This document shows positions 16,862 to 25,529 of a DNA stretch of 64,000 bases, one piece after another (within the stretch, counting starts at the first letter, position 1; every line of letters begins with the position of its first letter). The stretch is from Bacteroidota bacterium (lineage in GTDB: Bacteria; Bacteroidota; Ignavibacteria; Kryptoniales; JAKASW01). The DNA lies in contig JAKAGT010000001.1 in assembly GCA_021825585.1 (NCBI GenBank), positions 62,001 to 126,000 of the forward strand, written 5' to 3'. Below the pieces are notes generated by a model. That model did not search any database and had not been told where the DNA came from. It worked only from the letters and a program-made list of their open reading frames with translations. The position numbers and the translations under genes are program-made.

Positions 16862-17380
16862 TCATTGAATTATGAATTTGCTGAAATAGACATTGAGCAC
16901 GCTCCCCGTTGTCAAATCCTTATTCAGCTTCTGTTTGATTTCGACCTTCAGGCTGTCCCTTGAATTAATGTCGTCAAGCTCAGGGAGCGTTTTGCTCGTC
17001 AGAATGTTTATTATCGCATCATGAATCTGCACCGTGCGTTTCTGCAGCTCCTGCATGGTTGCCTCAGAGGTCACTTCCAGGCCTATGGTCGTTAGAAGGA
17101 ACCTCAAACCGTTTGTGCCCGCCGGATTGACGATCATGTCCTTCACGACAAAGACATGGTCGAAATTTGGATCTGTCCTCCCGTCAGCCGTCTGTGCAGT
17201 TTTCGCCGGAGCGGCAGCCGTCGCCGGAGCTGCCTGAGGGTCGGCGCCGCGTTTCAGAACAAACCCGACCAGGAAGTAAGCGACGACGAGTTGGGCTAAT
17301 ACCACAATTCCAATTGTCATCAGCTTCTTTGATTTCTTAGTTTTCTTCCCTTCAGCCGGTTGTTGATTTTCTTCAGCCAT
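16862..17380 (-). CDS. fliL: FliL, stator-associated membrane protein
   Basis: A 172-residue single-pass membrane protein that surrounds the MotAB stator in other bacteria. A basic cytoplasmic N-terminus (EGKKTKKSKK) precedes a membrane helix at about residues 21-43, an Ala/Pro-rich linker, and the FliL periplasmic domain with FVVKDMIVNPAGTNGLRFLL and the family's late stretch TGSVLNVYFSKFIIQ. GAGG upstream serves as ribosome site. No motA or motB gene lies in the 272 bases between flbD and fliL, where they often occur. Confidence 0.94.
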   Translation of the reverse strand: MAEENQQPAEGKKTKKSKKLMTIGIVVLAQLVVAYFLVGFVLKRGADPQAAPATAAAPAKTAQTADGRTDPNFDHVFVVKDMIVNPAGTNGLRFLLTTIGLEVTSEATMQELQKRTVQIHDAIINILTSKTLPELDDINSRDSLKVEIKQKLNKDLTTGSVLNVYFSKFIIQ

Positions 17381-17383
17381 TTT

Positions 17384-17524
17384 CTAATCAAGCCTCTTCT
17401 TGATGTTTATTAAGATCCACGAGACTCTAAACTCAAGCACTATGCCGACCTTTGGCGTCGAATACAGAGCGTTTTTTGCGGTTTTGAGGAAGCGGATTGG
17501 ATTACCTGCCCAATATTGAGCAAG
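17384..17524 (-). other. open reading stretch without a start codon in the flbD-fliL gap
   Basis: The 272 bases between flbD and fliL (17381-17652) contain no convincing gene. One frame is open for 46 codons before a TAG at 17386-17384 and gives a protein-like string ending WILINIKKRLD, but no ATG begins it and an in-frame stop lies just upstream. A 7-base inverted repeat (CAATATT at 17511-17517 with AATATTG at 17530-17536) lies at its beginning. It may be a gene remnant or chance; I cannot assign a family. Confidence 0.2.
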
Positions 17525-17652
17525 TGGTTAATATTGTAAGAGGTCCTTAGGCAGGGAATCGTCTTCCAGAATCCCGAAGGAAAGAACGGCCTTCTTGATG
17601 AAGATTCGGCCCTGAAATGTCAAGAGAGAAGAACTGCGAAGGATGTGAAAGC

Positions 17653-17862
17653 TCAAGCCTTGAGCCGGTCTTCAAGACTGGACCCACTTATTCGCTTCCG
17701 GTACTCGACTACTTTCTCAATTATTTCGTCAAGTCCCTCTTTGACCCGGATTTTACGGGTCGTTGTAAGCGTAAGTATCGTATCGTGGGCCTGCTCGATC
17801 GTCTCAATCAGCTCTGCATTGATGACGATTTCCTCTCCATTTATCTGAGTCAATCTCACCAT
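17653..17862 (-). CDS. flbD: FlbD-family flagellar protein
   Basis: A 69-residue protein of the FlbD/YlzI family, small cytoplasmic proteins encoded in flagellar operons downstream of flgE. The family pattern is complete: MVRLTQINGEEIVINAELIE, then the DTILTLTTTRKIRVKEGLDE block and a charged C-terminus. Its biochemical role is not established. This FlbD is unrelated to the Caulobacter sigma-54 activator of the same name. A strong ribosome site (AAAGGAGGAAG) precedes the ATG, and a strong hairpin (17892-17921) lies between it and flgE. Confidence 0.93.
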   Translation of the reverse strand: MVRLTQINGEEIVINAELIETIEQAHDTILTLTTTRKIRVKEGLDEIIEKVVEYRKRISGSSLEDRLKA

Positions 17863-17891
17863 ATCTTCCTCCTTTGTTGAGGTCCGGCGGT

Positions 17892-17921
17892 TTAAGGGCG
17901 CAGACCTGGCTGCGCCCTTAA
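17892..17921 (-). repeat. perfect 12-base-pair hairpin between flgE and flbD
   Basis: TTAAGGGCGCAG at 17892-17903 is the exact reverse complement of CTGCGCCCTTAA at 17910-17921, with a 6-base loop. It lies 17 bases past the flgE stop codon. No run of T follows on the minus strand, so it is not a classic intrinsic terminator. It is better explained as an mRNA-protecting or partial-attenuation structure that lowers expression of flbD and later genes relative to the hook protein gene. That role is inferred. Confidence 0.8.
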
Positions 17922-17938
17922 CTCAACGCCTTCTGACT

Positions 17939-20059
17939 CTACTGGATACTGTTGACCAGTGTGTTCAATAGTGTGTCGCTGGTCGTGATGACCTTAGCAT
18001 TTGCCTGGAATCCACGTTCAGCTACAATCATGTTCGAGAGTTCAGTCGCCAGGTTGACATTGGACTGTTCCAGAGATCCGCTTACTACTTGTGTCGGGAT
18101 CGCGCTTCCGGCTTCGCCGATTATCGGATCTCCGGTACTGGCGGAAGTCCCATACAGATTATTCCCTTTATTAATTAAGCCGCCCGGGTTGTCGAAGGTG
18201 GCGAGCATGACCTGACCGAGTGTGCGAGTCGTTCCGTTCGAGAATTCACCGATTATGTTCCCGTTCTGGTCGATGGATTCACTGTTCAGCACGCCTAGTC
18301 CATAACCGTCCTGCTGTCCGGATACAGTCGTCGAAGCGCCGCTCATCTGGGTCAATCCTGCAAAATTGCCTGCTCCTCCGACGTTGAGTTGGATGCTCAT
18401 CAGATCAGCGCTAAGATTTGCAGAATTGCCCGCCGCACGCGGATTAATCTGCAGTGTAGTGGAACCGTCGTTGAAAGTAAACGTATTCAGTGAGCCGTCG
18501 TTGTTAAAAACGGCTGTTCCCGATCCGCCGCCGGTTATCACAGCCGGGCTGCTTGCGGTTGCCTTCCAGGTCCAGGTATTTGGGCGGGTCACGTCGCGCG
18601 TGAATGCAAGCGTCACGTTGTATTGATTTCCCAACGAATCATAAATGGTGGTCGAGATATTCTGTTGAACGTCGGTAGCCGCCTGCATCTGGCTCCAGTC
18701 GCCCGGATTTGCACTGAACACACCGTTGAACTTGGCAGTCGTCGTAGTACCGTCTGTGATATCGATATTGGAAACCGAGTGTGCGGTTCCGCCGTCGGCG
18801 TTAATCGTCAATGCTCCGGTCTGAGGATCTATCGTCGTACCTGTCGCGTTCGAGATTCCAAAAGCGGATGTTACGCTGTTGGCGAGGTCTCCGTACGTCG
18901 TTTGCGCGGCGTTCACCTGGAGGACACCCTGAGTTATCGGGGTACCGCCGACATCTCCGTTAATGTCTAAATTATCGTTGTTCACTAGCCCAAGGCCGGC
19001 TCCTGTAGCGTTCCTCAGGTTTACGAGGAGGTCTGCTGAAGTCGCTATATGCGAGAATTGCTGCGTCGTCAGCGTCCCGGTAGTAGCGGCCAATGTGTTA
19101 GGAGTGGCAGTGTTCAATGCCGTCTGGAGGACGGGGTTAGTGCTGGTTATCTGCAGCGTGTGGGAGGTGGCTCCGGTATTAGCAAAAGTTATGGAGCCGT
19201 CGGTCCCCATCGTTGCTGAAATTGGGGAGCTCCCGCCGAACTGCTGATTCAGGCTGTAGTTGACTTCGTTCAGGAGATCCTGTAATGTGTGGAAGTCTCC
19301 TTTTCCGGTTCCAGAATCGCTCGTGACGTAAGTATACGTATACGCCGTCCCGTCCACTGTCATTGTGAGGGTCGTTGAGTCTGGTACCATGCCGGTGATA
19401 ATGTGGTTTCCTCCACCGCCGTTGTTTGCCGCGAGAAGGTTGTTGACATCCGTAAGCCCGTTGTCTACGGCATAAACCGAGTTGGACTCCATGATTGTTC
19501 CGAGCGGGGTCTGAGAAGAATCCAGGTTCCCCGTCAGTTTAATGTAGGAAGTCGCCTTCGCCGGTGATTTCTGTCCGAATGGAATGACGATATCAGAGAC
19601 AGCGGAGCCGACCGGCAGATTCCCCTGAGCATCGGCGGTCTTTCCCTGGACGATAGCGCCAGTGCCGGGATCGATCAGTCGTCCCTGGGCGTCAAACTGG
19701 AACGAACCAGCGCGCGTGTAGTATTGATTACCGTCGAGGTTCACAATGAAGAAACCCTGTCCCTGCAGAGCCAGGTCTGTGGTCTGTCCGGTCGTTTCAA
19801 GATTCCCCTGTGTCATTTCGCTGGATATCGATTGAACCGACACGCCGAGTCCTATCTGGATCGGATTTGTGCCCCCGCTCAGGGCGCTCGGACCGGTTGC
19901 ATTTTGCAGGATTTGGTCGAAAGCCTGGCCAAGGTTGGCACGGCTGGCCTTGAACCCGATGGTGTCTACGTTGGCAATGTTGTTTGCGATTGTGTCCATC
20001 ACAGTCTGGTGGCTTGTCAGACCGGATATAGCTGAAGTAAGAGAAGCGCTAAATGGCAT
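17939..20059 (-). CDS. flgE: FlgE, flagellar hook protein (long form)
   Basis: The hook subunit. The N-terminal block ISGLTSHQTVMDTIANNIAN with VDTIGFKASRANL and the C-terminal SGSLEQSNVNLATELSNMIV then ERGFQANAKVITTSD are hallmark hook sequences, and GNLETTGQTTDLALQGQGFF marks the conserved domain D0-D1 boundary. At 706 residues it is much longer than the roughly 400 of Salmonella FlgE. The extra length is a central Thr/Gly/Asn/Ala-rich region (about residues 170-470), presumably additional surface domains. It is bracketed by inverted repeats on both sides (20084-20111 and 17892-17921), suggesting separate control of message level. AGGAGGG lies before the ATG. Confidence 0.96.
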   Translation of the reverse strand: MPFSASLTSAISGLTSHQTVMDTIANNIANVDTIGFKASRANLGQAFDQILQNATGPSALSGGTNPIQIGLGVSVQSISSEMTQGNLETTGQTTDLALQGQGFFIVNLDGNQYYTRAGSFQFDAQGRLIDPGTGAIVQGKTADAQGNLPVGSAVSDIVIPFGQKSPAKATSYIKLTGNLDSSQTPLGTIMESNSVYAVDNGLTDVNNLLAANNGGGGNHIITGMVPDSTTLTMTVDGTAYTYTYVTSDSGTGKGDFHTLQDLLNEVNYSLNQQFGGSSPISATMGTDGSITFANTGATSHTLQITSTNPVLQTALNTATPNTLAATTGTLTTQQFSHIATSADLLVNLRNATGAGLGLVNNDNLDINGDVGGTPITQGVLQVNAAQTTYGDLANSVTSAFGISNATGTTIDPQTGALTINADGGTAHSVSNIDITDGTTTTAKFNGVFSANPGDWSQMQAATDVQQNISTTIYDSLGNQYNVTLAFTRDVTRPNTWTWKATASSPAVITGGGSGTAVFNNDGSLNTFTFNDGSTTLQINPRAAGNSANLSADLMSIQLNVGGAGNFAGLTQMSGASTTVSGQQDGYGLGVLNSESIDQNGNIIGEFSNGTTRTLGQVMLATFDNPGGLINKGNNLYGTSASTGDPIIGEAGSAIPTQVVSGSLEQSNVNLATELSNMIVAERGFQANAKVITTSDTLLNTLVNSIQ

Positions 20060-20083
20060 TTTAACCCTCCTAGAGTTTTTAGT

Positions 20084-20111
20084 TTAAGCGCGTCAGTCAG
20101 TCGGCGCTTAA
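20084..20111 (-). repeat. 8-base inverted repeat upstream of flgE
   Basis: TTAAGCGC at 20084-20091 pairs exactly with GCGCTTAA at 20104-20111 across a 12-base spacer. It lies 25 bases before the flgE start codon, within the 101-base space after the flagellar-operon protein gene. A GC-rich stretch at 20113-20155 next to it could also fold (GGGG-CTT-CCCC). It could be a leader hairpin of flgE or the 3' end structure of the upstream message. No T-run is present. Confidence 0.6.
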
Positions 20112-20160
20112 GAGGGGCTTCCCCGCACCTTTTAGCTCAGATGCCGGGGGCCGGCCCTGT

Positions 20161-20550
20161 TTATTTGTTTATTAAAACTGCACTGTCGATGTTTGTAAAT
20201 ACGTTATCATTCAGGTTATCACCGTCAACCGCAGTTACGACAGTGCGATTCTTTACGTTGACGATGAACGCAACATTCTTCATTAATACCAAGGAGTCCT
20301 GAGAACCCTTCTGGCCTGCGCGGTCAACCGCGTCTGCCAGCTGCTTCAGATCGGAGTCTGAGAGCGTTATGTTCCGCGATTCGAGACGCGTCTGCGCATG
20401 ATGAGAAAACTTCACACGGTCAAGTTCACCGCGAAGGACCTCGTCGAAAGATTTCCCCTGTGGCTCGTTGATCTGCGGCGTGGACTTCAGTCCGTCCACT
20501 CCGCCTATCGGCACAAAGGGTACTTTTATTCCTTCAACTTCCGGCGCCAT
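20161..20550 (-). CDS. flagellar-operon protein (TIGR02530-like)
   Basis: A 129-residue soluble protein of the small family encoded between flgD and flgE in many flagellar operons. The family core is visible: FSHHAQTRLESRNITLSDSD, then LVLMKNVAFIVNVKNRTVVT. The N-terminal 40 residues are variable. The role is not established; proximity to FlgD and FlgE suggests a function in hook assembly. The frame is well bounded, with flgD ending 19 bases upstream of its start and no overlap. Confidence 0.88.
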   Translation of the reverse strand: MAPEVEGIKVPFVPIGGVDGLKSTPQINEPQGKSFDEVLRGELDRVKFSHHAQTRLESRNITLSDSDLKQLADAVDRAGQKGSQDSLVLMKNVAFIVNVKNRTVVTAVDGDNLNDNVFTNIDSAVLINK

Positions 20551-20568
20551 GCTATTGTCTCTCTTCGC

Positions 20569-21294
20569 TCAATTGCCGAAAATTTCCTGGACGTCCGAGA
20601 ACGGCACTTCGGAGCCGTTCACAAGAAGACTCGGTCCGTTTGAATCGAACTTAACGCCCTGCACCGTGCCAAGCAGATAAGAAGAAGAGGTAACAGGATT
20701 TCCCTGGGCATCTGTCGCAGTGACGGAGAAGGTGTAATTACCAGCAGGAACGCTCGCCCCGGTATCGTCCTTTCCGTCCCACACAACGCTGCCGTCTCCC
20801 GATGACTTGGCGCCTAAATCGATCGTTCGGACAGTGCCGCCGTTCGAGTTCAGTATCTTGACCTGCACGTCCGCGGCCGCTCCAGTGAGGTTAAAACCGA
20901 GCGTCGGCTGGGTAGAACCATCGTAACCTATGTTCGGCGAGTTGACCTGCACCTGCTTCCCGATCAGGGTTGCCGCCATGGTGTTGCTTATGGATTGCGT
21001 CATCACCAGGTTTGCACTCGTCGAGCTTTGAACGCTCTGGTTCAGCGTCTGAAGTTCGCTCACAGAGCTGAACTGGGCAAGCTGCGCCGCCAGGTCGGTA
21101 CTCTGAAGAGGATTTGTGGGATCCTGATTCTGGAGCTCCGTGACCAGCATCTGGAGAAAATCGCTTTCGTTCAGCGTGTTGTTGGTCGTACTGGCCGCAG
21201 CCTGGCTGCTGGATGCGGAAGACCCGGACGTCGATTGCGTGCTCGTCGTCGGTGTTGGCACCGTCGCCGCCGATGTTATGTCGTTGAGTTGCAT
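20569..21294 (-). CDS. flgD: FlgD, hook assembly scaffold
   Basis: FlgD caps the growing hook during polymerisation. The 241-residue product has a Thr/Ser/Ala-rich secretion-type N-terminus (residues 1-35), then the family core SDFLQMLVTELQNQDPTNPL with STDLAAQLAQFSSVSELQ, and C-terminal Ig-like/tudor-type domains with the pattern WDGKDDTGASVPAGNYTFSV. This arrangement is diagnostic. It lies 8 bases after fliK, which is the usual order fliK-flgD-flgE. Confidence 0.96.
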   Translation of the reverse strand: MQLNDITSAATVPTPTTSTQSTSGSSASSSQAAASTTNNTLNESDFLQMLVTELQNQDPTNPLQSTDLAAQLAQFSSVSELQTLNQSVQSSTSANLVMTQSISNTMAATLIGKQVQVNSPNIGYDGSTQPTLGFNLTGAAADVQVKILNSNGGTVRTIDLGAKSSGDGSVVWDGKDDTGASVPAGNYTFSVTATDAQGNPVTSSSYLLGTVQGVKFDSNGPSLLVNGSEVPFSDVQEIFGN

Positions 21295-21302
21295 GTCGTC
21301 TC

Positions 21303-23180
21303 CTATACTTTCATTTCCATTGTGTTGTACCCGAAAGTCCGCAAACCCTCTTCGGAATCTCCATGTACTGCAGCGTAGTATCTCGACTGCTGTTTCCTTG
21401 ATTGCTGCTGCGGATGATTGGAGCGGGCATCTCCTCCCGAAAGACCAACGGAAAGATGCGTGAGTGAAATGCCGTTGGATTGCAGCATCTGTTTCATCTG
21501 CGGTATGGAGGCCTCCAGGAATGCCCTTGCGTCAGGGGTCTTGACATCAAATTGGGCGCTGATTTTTCCGCTCTCGCTTGAGACTTGTAACGAAACCGAC
21601 CCGAGAGACTCCGGTTCCAGCTTCAGCGTGACAACCGTCTTCTTTCCTTCGTTCAGCATGTTCGCGCCGCGAAGGATCGTCTGGGCCACCTGGGACGCAT
21701 TCGGCTTCGCCTCTGCAGCGCCGCTTTTGTCCAGCGATGTTGCCGACAGCGTCTCTTTGAACGATGTTCCAGCGTTAGCTCCGACCGAGGCGTTGCGAGC
21801 AAGCTCTGTCGTGCTGCTATTCGCCAGGTCCGGCAGCTTCCCTTCCGACTTTGACGAATCTTGCTTGCCTTGGGTCAGGGAAGCAGCGGCCTTCTGTGAT
21901 TCAATACCGGCAACAGGAGATCCGGTCTTGCCCGTCACAGCGGCGGTTGAATTGTTCCCCGCCTTCGCTGCAATCGGCGACGAGGCCGCTTCAATGTCGG
22001 ATAGAATTTGAGGGGAGCCCGCGCTCGCGGCATTTCTGACCGTACCGGGTGCAGCGCGGAGGCTCCCAGTCGTCCCGGGGAGGACCTGTGTCTGTGTAGA
22101 CTTTGCGTAAACGCCTTGAACTGCACTCCTAAATCCTGATATCTCAGGATCCGATCCTGCATCATGGACCTGCAGTATTTGTTGCACGGTCTTGTTCGAA
22201 CTTGCGGCGACGCTCTGCGATTCAGCCGCAACTCTCTCCGTAGATACGGATACACTCTTGTCCGCGGGAATCCCGGATAGGGTGCTCAGAAGCTTTTTCA
22301 GTTCCCCCGAAGTGGAAGTTGCAGAGGAACCTGGAATCGCGGAGTGATTGTCTGCCGCTCCTTGTACGCCAAGCCGACTATCGGCAGGCTGGAGAATACT
22401 GGTTGGAGACGTTGCCTTTCCGCCTGTACTGCCGCTGCTCTGCAGGCTCTTGGAAATCAAATCCGCAAGTTGACTCAACGACATGCCTTGCACATCGTCG
22501 ATAGCCCAGGCTGAGTTTCCGGCACTCCCGTTAGAATCGGTTTCAGAGTTCGCTCCGGCCTCTTGAGCGCGTAACAGAAGCTGCTGCAAAAAGGCGGGAT
22601 TTGTGCTCTGGGCGGAATCAGCCGATAAGGCACTTAACAGTTCCTGCACATCAGATTGGATTGCCGGGTTGGACAATATTCTGCCAAGCGTCGCGCTGTT
22701 GTACTGCGCGTCCGCAGCGCCGGTTCCCTTTCCCGACGTCAAACCGTCGGACCATGTCGATGGGATCGCTGATGCCGGCGGAAGCCCGCCGCCCAGCAGC
22801 GCTGAAATTTCCTTTTCGATTTTCGCTAATAGCCCGGAAGCAGACGTGCCGGTCGAAACTGAGGTTCCGGAATCCGAATTAGCCGCCTCTCCGCGACCTT
22901 TGGACATGCCAAGGAACGCAGAAAGGAGACCGCCATAGTAATTCGTGATTTCCGCGGAAGATGTCTTGTCCTGAGTATCCGAGCCCGTCTTCGAATCCGG
23001 CGTAGATGCTGAGGAGGAACTTATAACTTGTTTGGCTGACAGAGATTGCATTATCTCCGAGAACGGTTGCTGACCCGTGGAGTTGCCACTAGCGGCCGAA
23101 TGGAACGACCCGAATTGCGAAATCCCGCCGGATGAACTCTGCGGTAGTATTTCGATGGGCAACTGGAAGGCGGCGCTCAT
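21303..23180 (-). CDS. fliK: FliK, hook-length control protein
   Basis: FliK measures hook length and triggers the export switch through FlhB. The 625-residue product is mostly low-complexity Ser/Gly/Ala/Thr/Gln-rich sequence, as expected for the extended ruler part. The conserved C-terminal domain (about 500-595) contains LKLEPESLGSVSLQVSSESG, AQFDVKTPDARAFLE and the late ISLTHLSVGL. Total length is above the about 400 of Salmonella FliK; a longer ruler would fit the long hook protein next to it only loosely, because ruler length and subunit size are separate. It overlaps the MotE-like gene by 4 bases. Confidence 0.93.
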   Translation of the reverse strand: MSAAFQLPIEILPQSSSGGISQFGSFHSAASGNSTGQQPFSEIMQSLSAKQVISSSSASTPDSKTGSDTQDKTSSAEITNYYGGLLSAFLGMSKGRGEAANSDSGTSVSTGTSASGLLAKIEKEISALLGGGLPPASAIPSTWSDGLTSGKGTGAADAQYNSATLGRILSNPAIQSDVQELLSALSADSAQSTNPAFLQQLLLRAQEAGANSETDSNGSAGNSAWAIDDVQGMSLSQLADLISKSLQSSGSTGGKATSPTSILQPADSRLGVQGAADNHSAIPGSSATSTSGELKKLLSTLSGIPADKSVSVSTERVAAESQSVAASSNKTVQQILQVHDAGSDPEISGFRSAVQGVYAKSTQTQVLPGTTGSLRAAPGTVRNAASAGSPQILSDIEAASSPIAAKAGNNSTAAVTGKTGSPVAGIESQKAAASLTQGKQDSSKSEGKLPDLANSSTTELARNASVGANAGTSFKETLSATSLDKSGAAEAKPNASQVAQTILRGANMLNEGKKTVVTLKLEPESLGSVSLQVSSESGKISAQFDVKTPDARAFLEASIPQMKQMLQSNGISLTHLSVGLSGGDARSNHPQQQSRKQQSRYYAAVHGDSEEGLRTFGYNTMEMKV

Positions 23181-23764
23181 TTGCCGTGCCCCAAGTTTGT
23201 CATAAGTTTGGCAGCCCTGACCGGATCAAGCTGGCCGAGGATCTGAGCGGCCTGCTTTTTTTGTATGCTGGATAGGATGAATATTATGTCTCTGTCGTCG
23301 AGATTTTTCATAATCTTTGCGGCTGCACCCGGATCCATATCGTTATAAGCAGCGGCAATGTCTTTCCTCCGCTGATTGTTCCATGAATCGACTTGATTTT
23401 GCAGTTGTGCAATCACGCTATTAGCATCGGAATTTTGTCTGTGAAGTTGAGTGACCGTCGAGTCCAGATGTTGAATGGCCTCGTTCTTTGCGGAAATCGA
23501 ATCATTTTTTGCGGCCAGCATTTCCTTCAGAGTCCGCAGGACTTCATCTTCACCGCGGGCAGAGTCGCCCGGTGAGTATGTCGCTGCATCGCCCGGAAGA
23601 CCCGATGGCAGGGAGACAGTCGCCTTGAGCTGCCTGTCGTTCTTGTCGTGAGCCTGAGTCGTCCCGAACATCCAGGGATAGTCTTTTGAAAGCACATACA
23701 TGCCGCCGGCTATGACGGTAAACGTCACACTGAATCCGAGGATATATGCAATTACGGTCTTCAT
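23177..23764 (-). CDS. MotE-like (MgtE-N-domain) flagellar protein
   Basis: A 195-residue membrane-anchored protein of the MotE/YlxF type that is encoded beside fliJ in many flagellar operons. A membrane helix occupies residues 5-25, a periplasmic coiled-coil follows at about 75-135, and the C-terminal MgtE-N-like helical repeat contains YNDMDPGAAAKIMKNLDDRD and ILGQLDPVRAAKLMTNL. In alphaproteobacteria MotE chaperones the stator protein MotC; the exact role here is unknown. It overlaps both fliJ and fliK by 4 bases. Confidence 0.88.
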   Translation of the reverse strand: MKTVIAYILGFSVTFTVIAGGMYVLSKDYPWMFGTTQAHDKNDRQLKATVSLPSGLPGDAATYSPGDSARGEDEVLRTLKEMLAAKNDSISAKNEAIQHLDSTVTQLHRQNSDANSVIAQLQNQVDSWNNQRRKDIAAAYNDMDPGAAAKIMKNLDDRDIIFILSSIQKKQAAQILGQLDPVRAAKLMTNLGHGK

Positions 23765-24195
23765 TCCTGACTGCTCATTCTCTGGGCGACAGCGTCGAGC
23801 AGTATTTGCTCCTTGTGATCCAAATCATGTTTAAATTCTTCCAGCCGCTTCTCTCTTAAATGCTCTATCGCCTCCTTGTCTTTTTTGGCATCGAGCACTT
23901 CGTCAATTTTCTTATTCTCGGAACGCGAGAGATTCTCAAGCCTCACACTCTCGAAACGGATCTCATCGGAGATCTTGCGGATATAATCCTGGTGGACAAC
24001 GATGTCGGCGGCTCTTATCCTCCCTTCAAGAGGGGACGAGGAGACAAGCTTCTCGTGTTCGCCCTGGAGGTCTTCCAGGCGAGCTTGTCCTTGAAGTATG
24101 CGTTTCTTGATCGCAGCCAATTCCCGCTCGACTTTCTTCTCCTGTATTTCTTTTATCTTAACGACTGATTGCAGTCTAAACTTGAACTTCGCCAT
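23761..24195 (-). CDS. fliJ: FliJ, export ATPase-associated coiled-coil protein
   Basis: A 144-residue, almost wholly helical and highly charged protein. FliJ inserts into the FliI hexamer and links it to FlhA. The N-terminus FKFRLQSVVKIKEIQEKKVE is the conserved 'F.l...l......E......l' start of FliJ, and the rest is coiled coil with no other recognisable domain. Sequence conservation in this family is low, so the call rests on length, coiled-coil character and the position directly after fliI. Confidence 0.92.
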   Translation of the reverse strand: MAKFKFRLQSVVKIKEIQEKKVERELAAIKKRILQGQARLEDLQGEHEKLVSSSPLEGRIRAADIVVHQDYIRKISDEIRFESVRLENLSRSENKKIDEVLDAKKDKEAIEHLREKRLEEFKHDLDHKEQILLDAVAQRMSSQE

Positions 24196-24206
24196 TGCCA
24201 GCTCGA

Positions 24207-25529
24207 TTAAATTGTGGTCAGTTCCTTTAATTTTGCGATAGCATCACTCAGTACCGATACTTCATCGATTCCCTGTTTGAGAAAAGCCCTTATTCTGTCT
24301 ATCATCGCAACTGCCTTGTCGATCTTCTGACTGCTTCCCTTGACATACGCACCGATGTTTATCAGATCTTCGGCCTCACGATACGTGGCGAGCAAATCCA
24401 GCAAATACCCGGATGCCTTGCGATGTTCAGATGTCGTCACGTCCGGCATCACGCGGGACACACTTTCCAGCACATCCACAGCCGGATAATGACCGGCGGA
24501 GGCGAGCTTTCTGGATAAGACAACATGCCCGTCGAGGATCGATCGGGCCGCATCTGCTATCGGCTCATTCATGTCGTCTCCCTCAACGAGCACCGTATAC
24601 ATCCCGGTTATGCTGCCGCGCTTCGCGTTTCCTGCCCGCTCAAGCAGACGCGGAAGGAGCGCGAATACACTCGGAGTGTAACCCTTCGTTGTCGGCGGCT
24701 CGCCGATCGCGAGCCCGACTTCCCTTTGCGCCATCGCAACCCGGGTTACGGAATCCATCATCAGCAGCACATCGAGTCCCTCATCACGGAAATATTCCGC
24801 AATAGTAGTGGCTATCAGAGATGCCTTCACGCGGATGAGCGACGCCTGATCGCTTGTCGCGACGACCAAGACGCTCTTTTTCAGCCCTTCTTCACCGAGT
24901 TCCTTCTCTATGAAATCCCTGACTTCACGACCACGTTCGCCCACGAGCGCAATTACGTTCACGTCCGCGCTCGAATTTCTTGCTATCATACCCAGCGTCA
25001 CGCTCTTGCCGACCCCGCTCCCCGCGAAAATGCCGATCCTCTGGCCTTTTCCAATTGTCAGTAGAGAATCGATAGAACGTATTCCGCTCGAGATAGGCTG
25101 CGATATTCTCTTCCTTTCCAGTGGATTCGGGGGAGAACTGTAAATCGATCGCACTTCTTCAAACTCAATCTGTCCAAGCCCGTCCATCGGCCTTCCCAGT
25201 CCGTCCAGCACTCTTCCCAGCAAATCCATTCCGACGCCGACCGAGAAAGTCTTTCCGCTCGCGACGATCTCACTTCCCGGACTTATGCTCGAAGCACTTC
25301 CAAGTACCATCGAGAGAACCCTGTTGCTCCGGAAACCCACGACCTCAGACAGGCAAAGCTCTTCGCCGTCCCTCGACCTGATGCTGCAGACCTCACCCAG
25401 CGAAGAAGTCGGGCCGACAGACTCGATTACGAGCCCGATCACCTCCGACACTCTCCCGTTTACTTTCACCAGGTCGAGCCTGTCAAGATGATCGATATAT
25501 TTGTCGATGACTTCCAAGACTGCACTCAT
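24207..25529 (-). CDS. fliI: FliI, flagellar export ATPase
   Basis: The cytoplasmic ATPase that energises unfolding and export of flagellar substrates. The 440-residue product has the F1-beta-like fold with Walker A GIFAGSGVGKS, then IALVGERGREVRDFIE, the Walker B region VLLMMDSVTRVAMAQREVGL, and the closing signature GEPPTTKGYTPSVFALLPRL (the T3SS ATPase variant of the ATP synthase motif). Length is standard. It starts 4 bases inside the end of fliH and ends 11 bases before fliJ. Confidence 0.97.
   Translation of the reverse strand: MSAVLEVIDKYIDHLDRLDLVKVNGRVSEVIGLVIESVGPTSSLGEVCSIRSRDGEELCLSEVVGFRSNRVLSMVLGSASSISPGSEIVASGKTFSVGVGMDLLGRVLDGLGRPMDGLGQIEFEEVRSIYSSPPNPLERKRISQPISSGIRSIDSLLTIGKGQRIGIFAGSGVGKSVTLGMIARNSSADVNVIALVGERGREVRDFIEKELGEEGLKKSVLVVATSDQASLIRVKASLIATTIAEYFRDEGLDVLLMMDSVTRVAMAQREVGLAIGEPPTTKGYTPSVFALLPRLLERAGNAKRGSITGMYTVLVEGDDMNEPIADAARSILDGHVVLSRKLASAGHYPAVDVLESVSRVMPDVTTSEHRKASGYLLDLLATYREAEDLINIGAYVKGSSQKIDKAVAMIDRIRAFLKQGIDEVSVLSDAIAKLKELTTI

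Noticed and set aside
20113-20155. GC-rich leader of flgE as a possible riboswitch
   Set aside because: The sequence does not match the conserved cores of c-di-GMP, preQ1 or SAM riboswitches that I can recall, and only short stems are possible.
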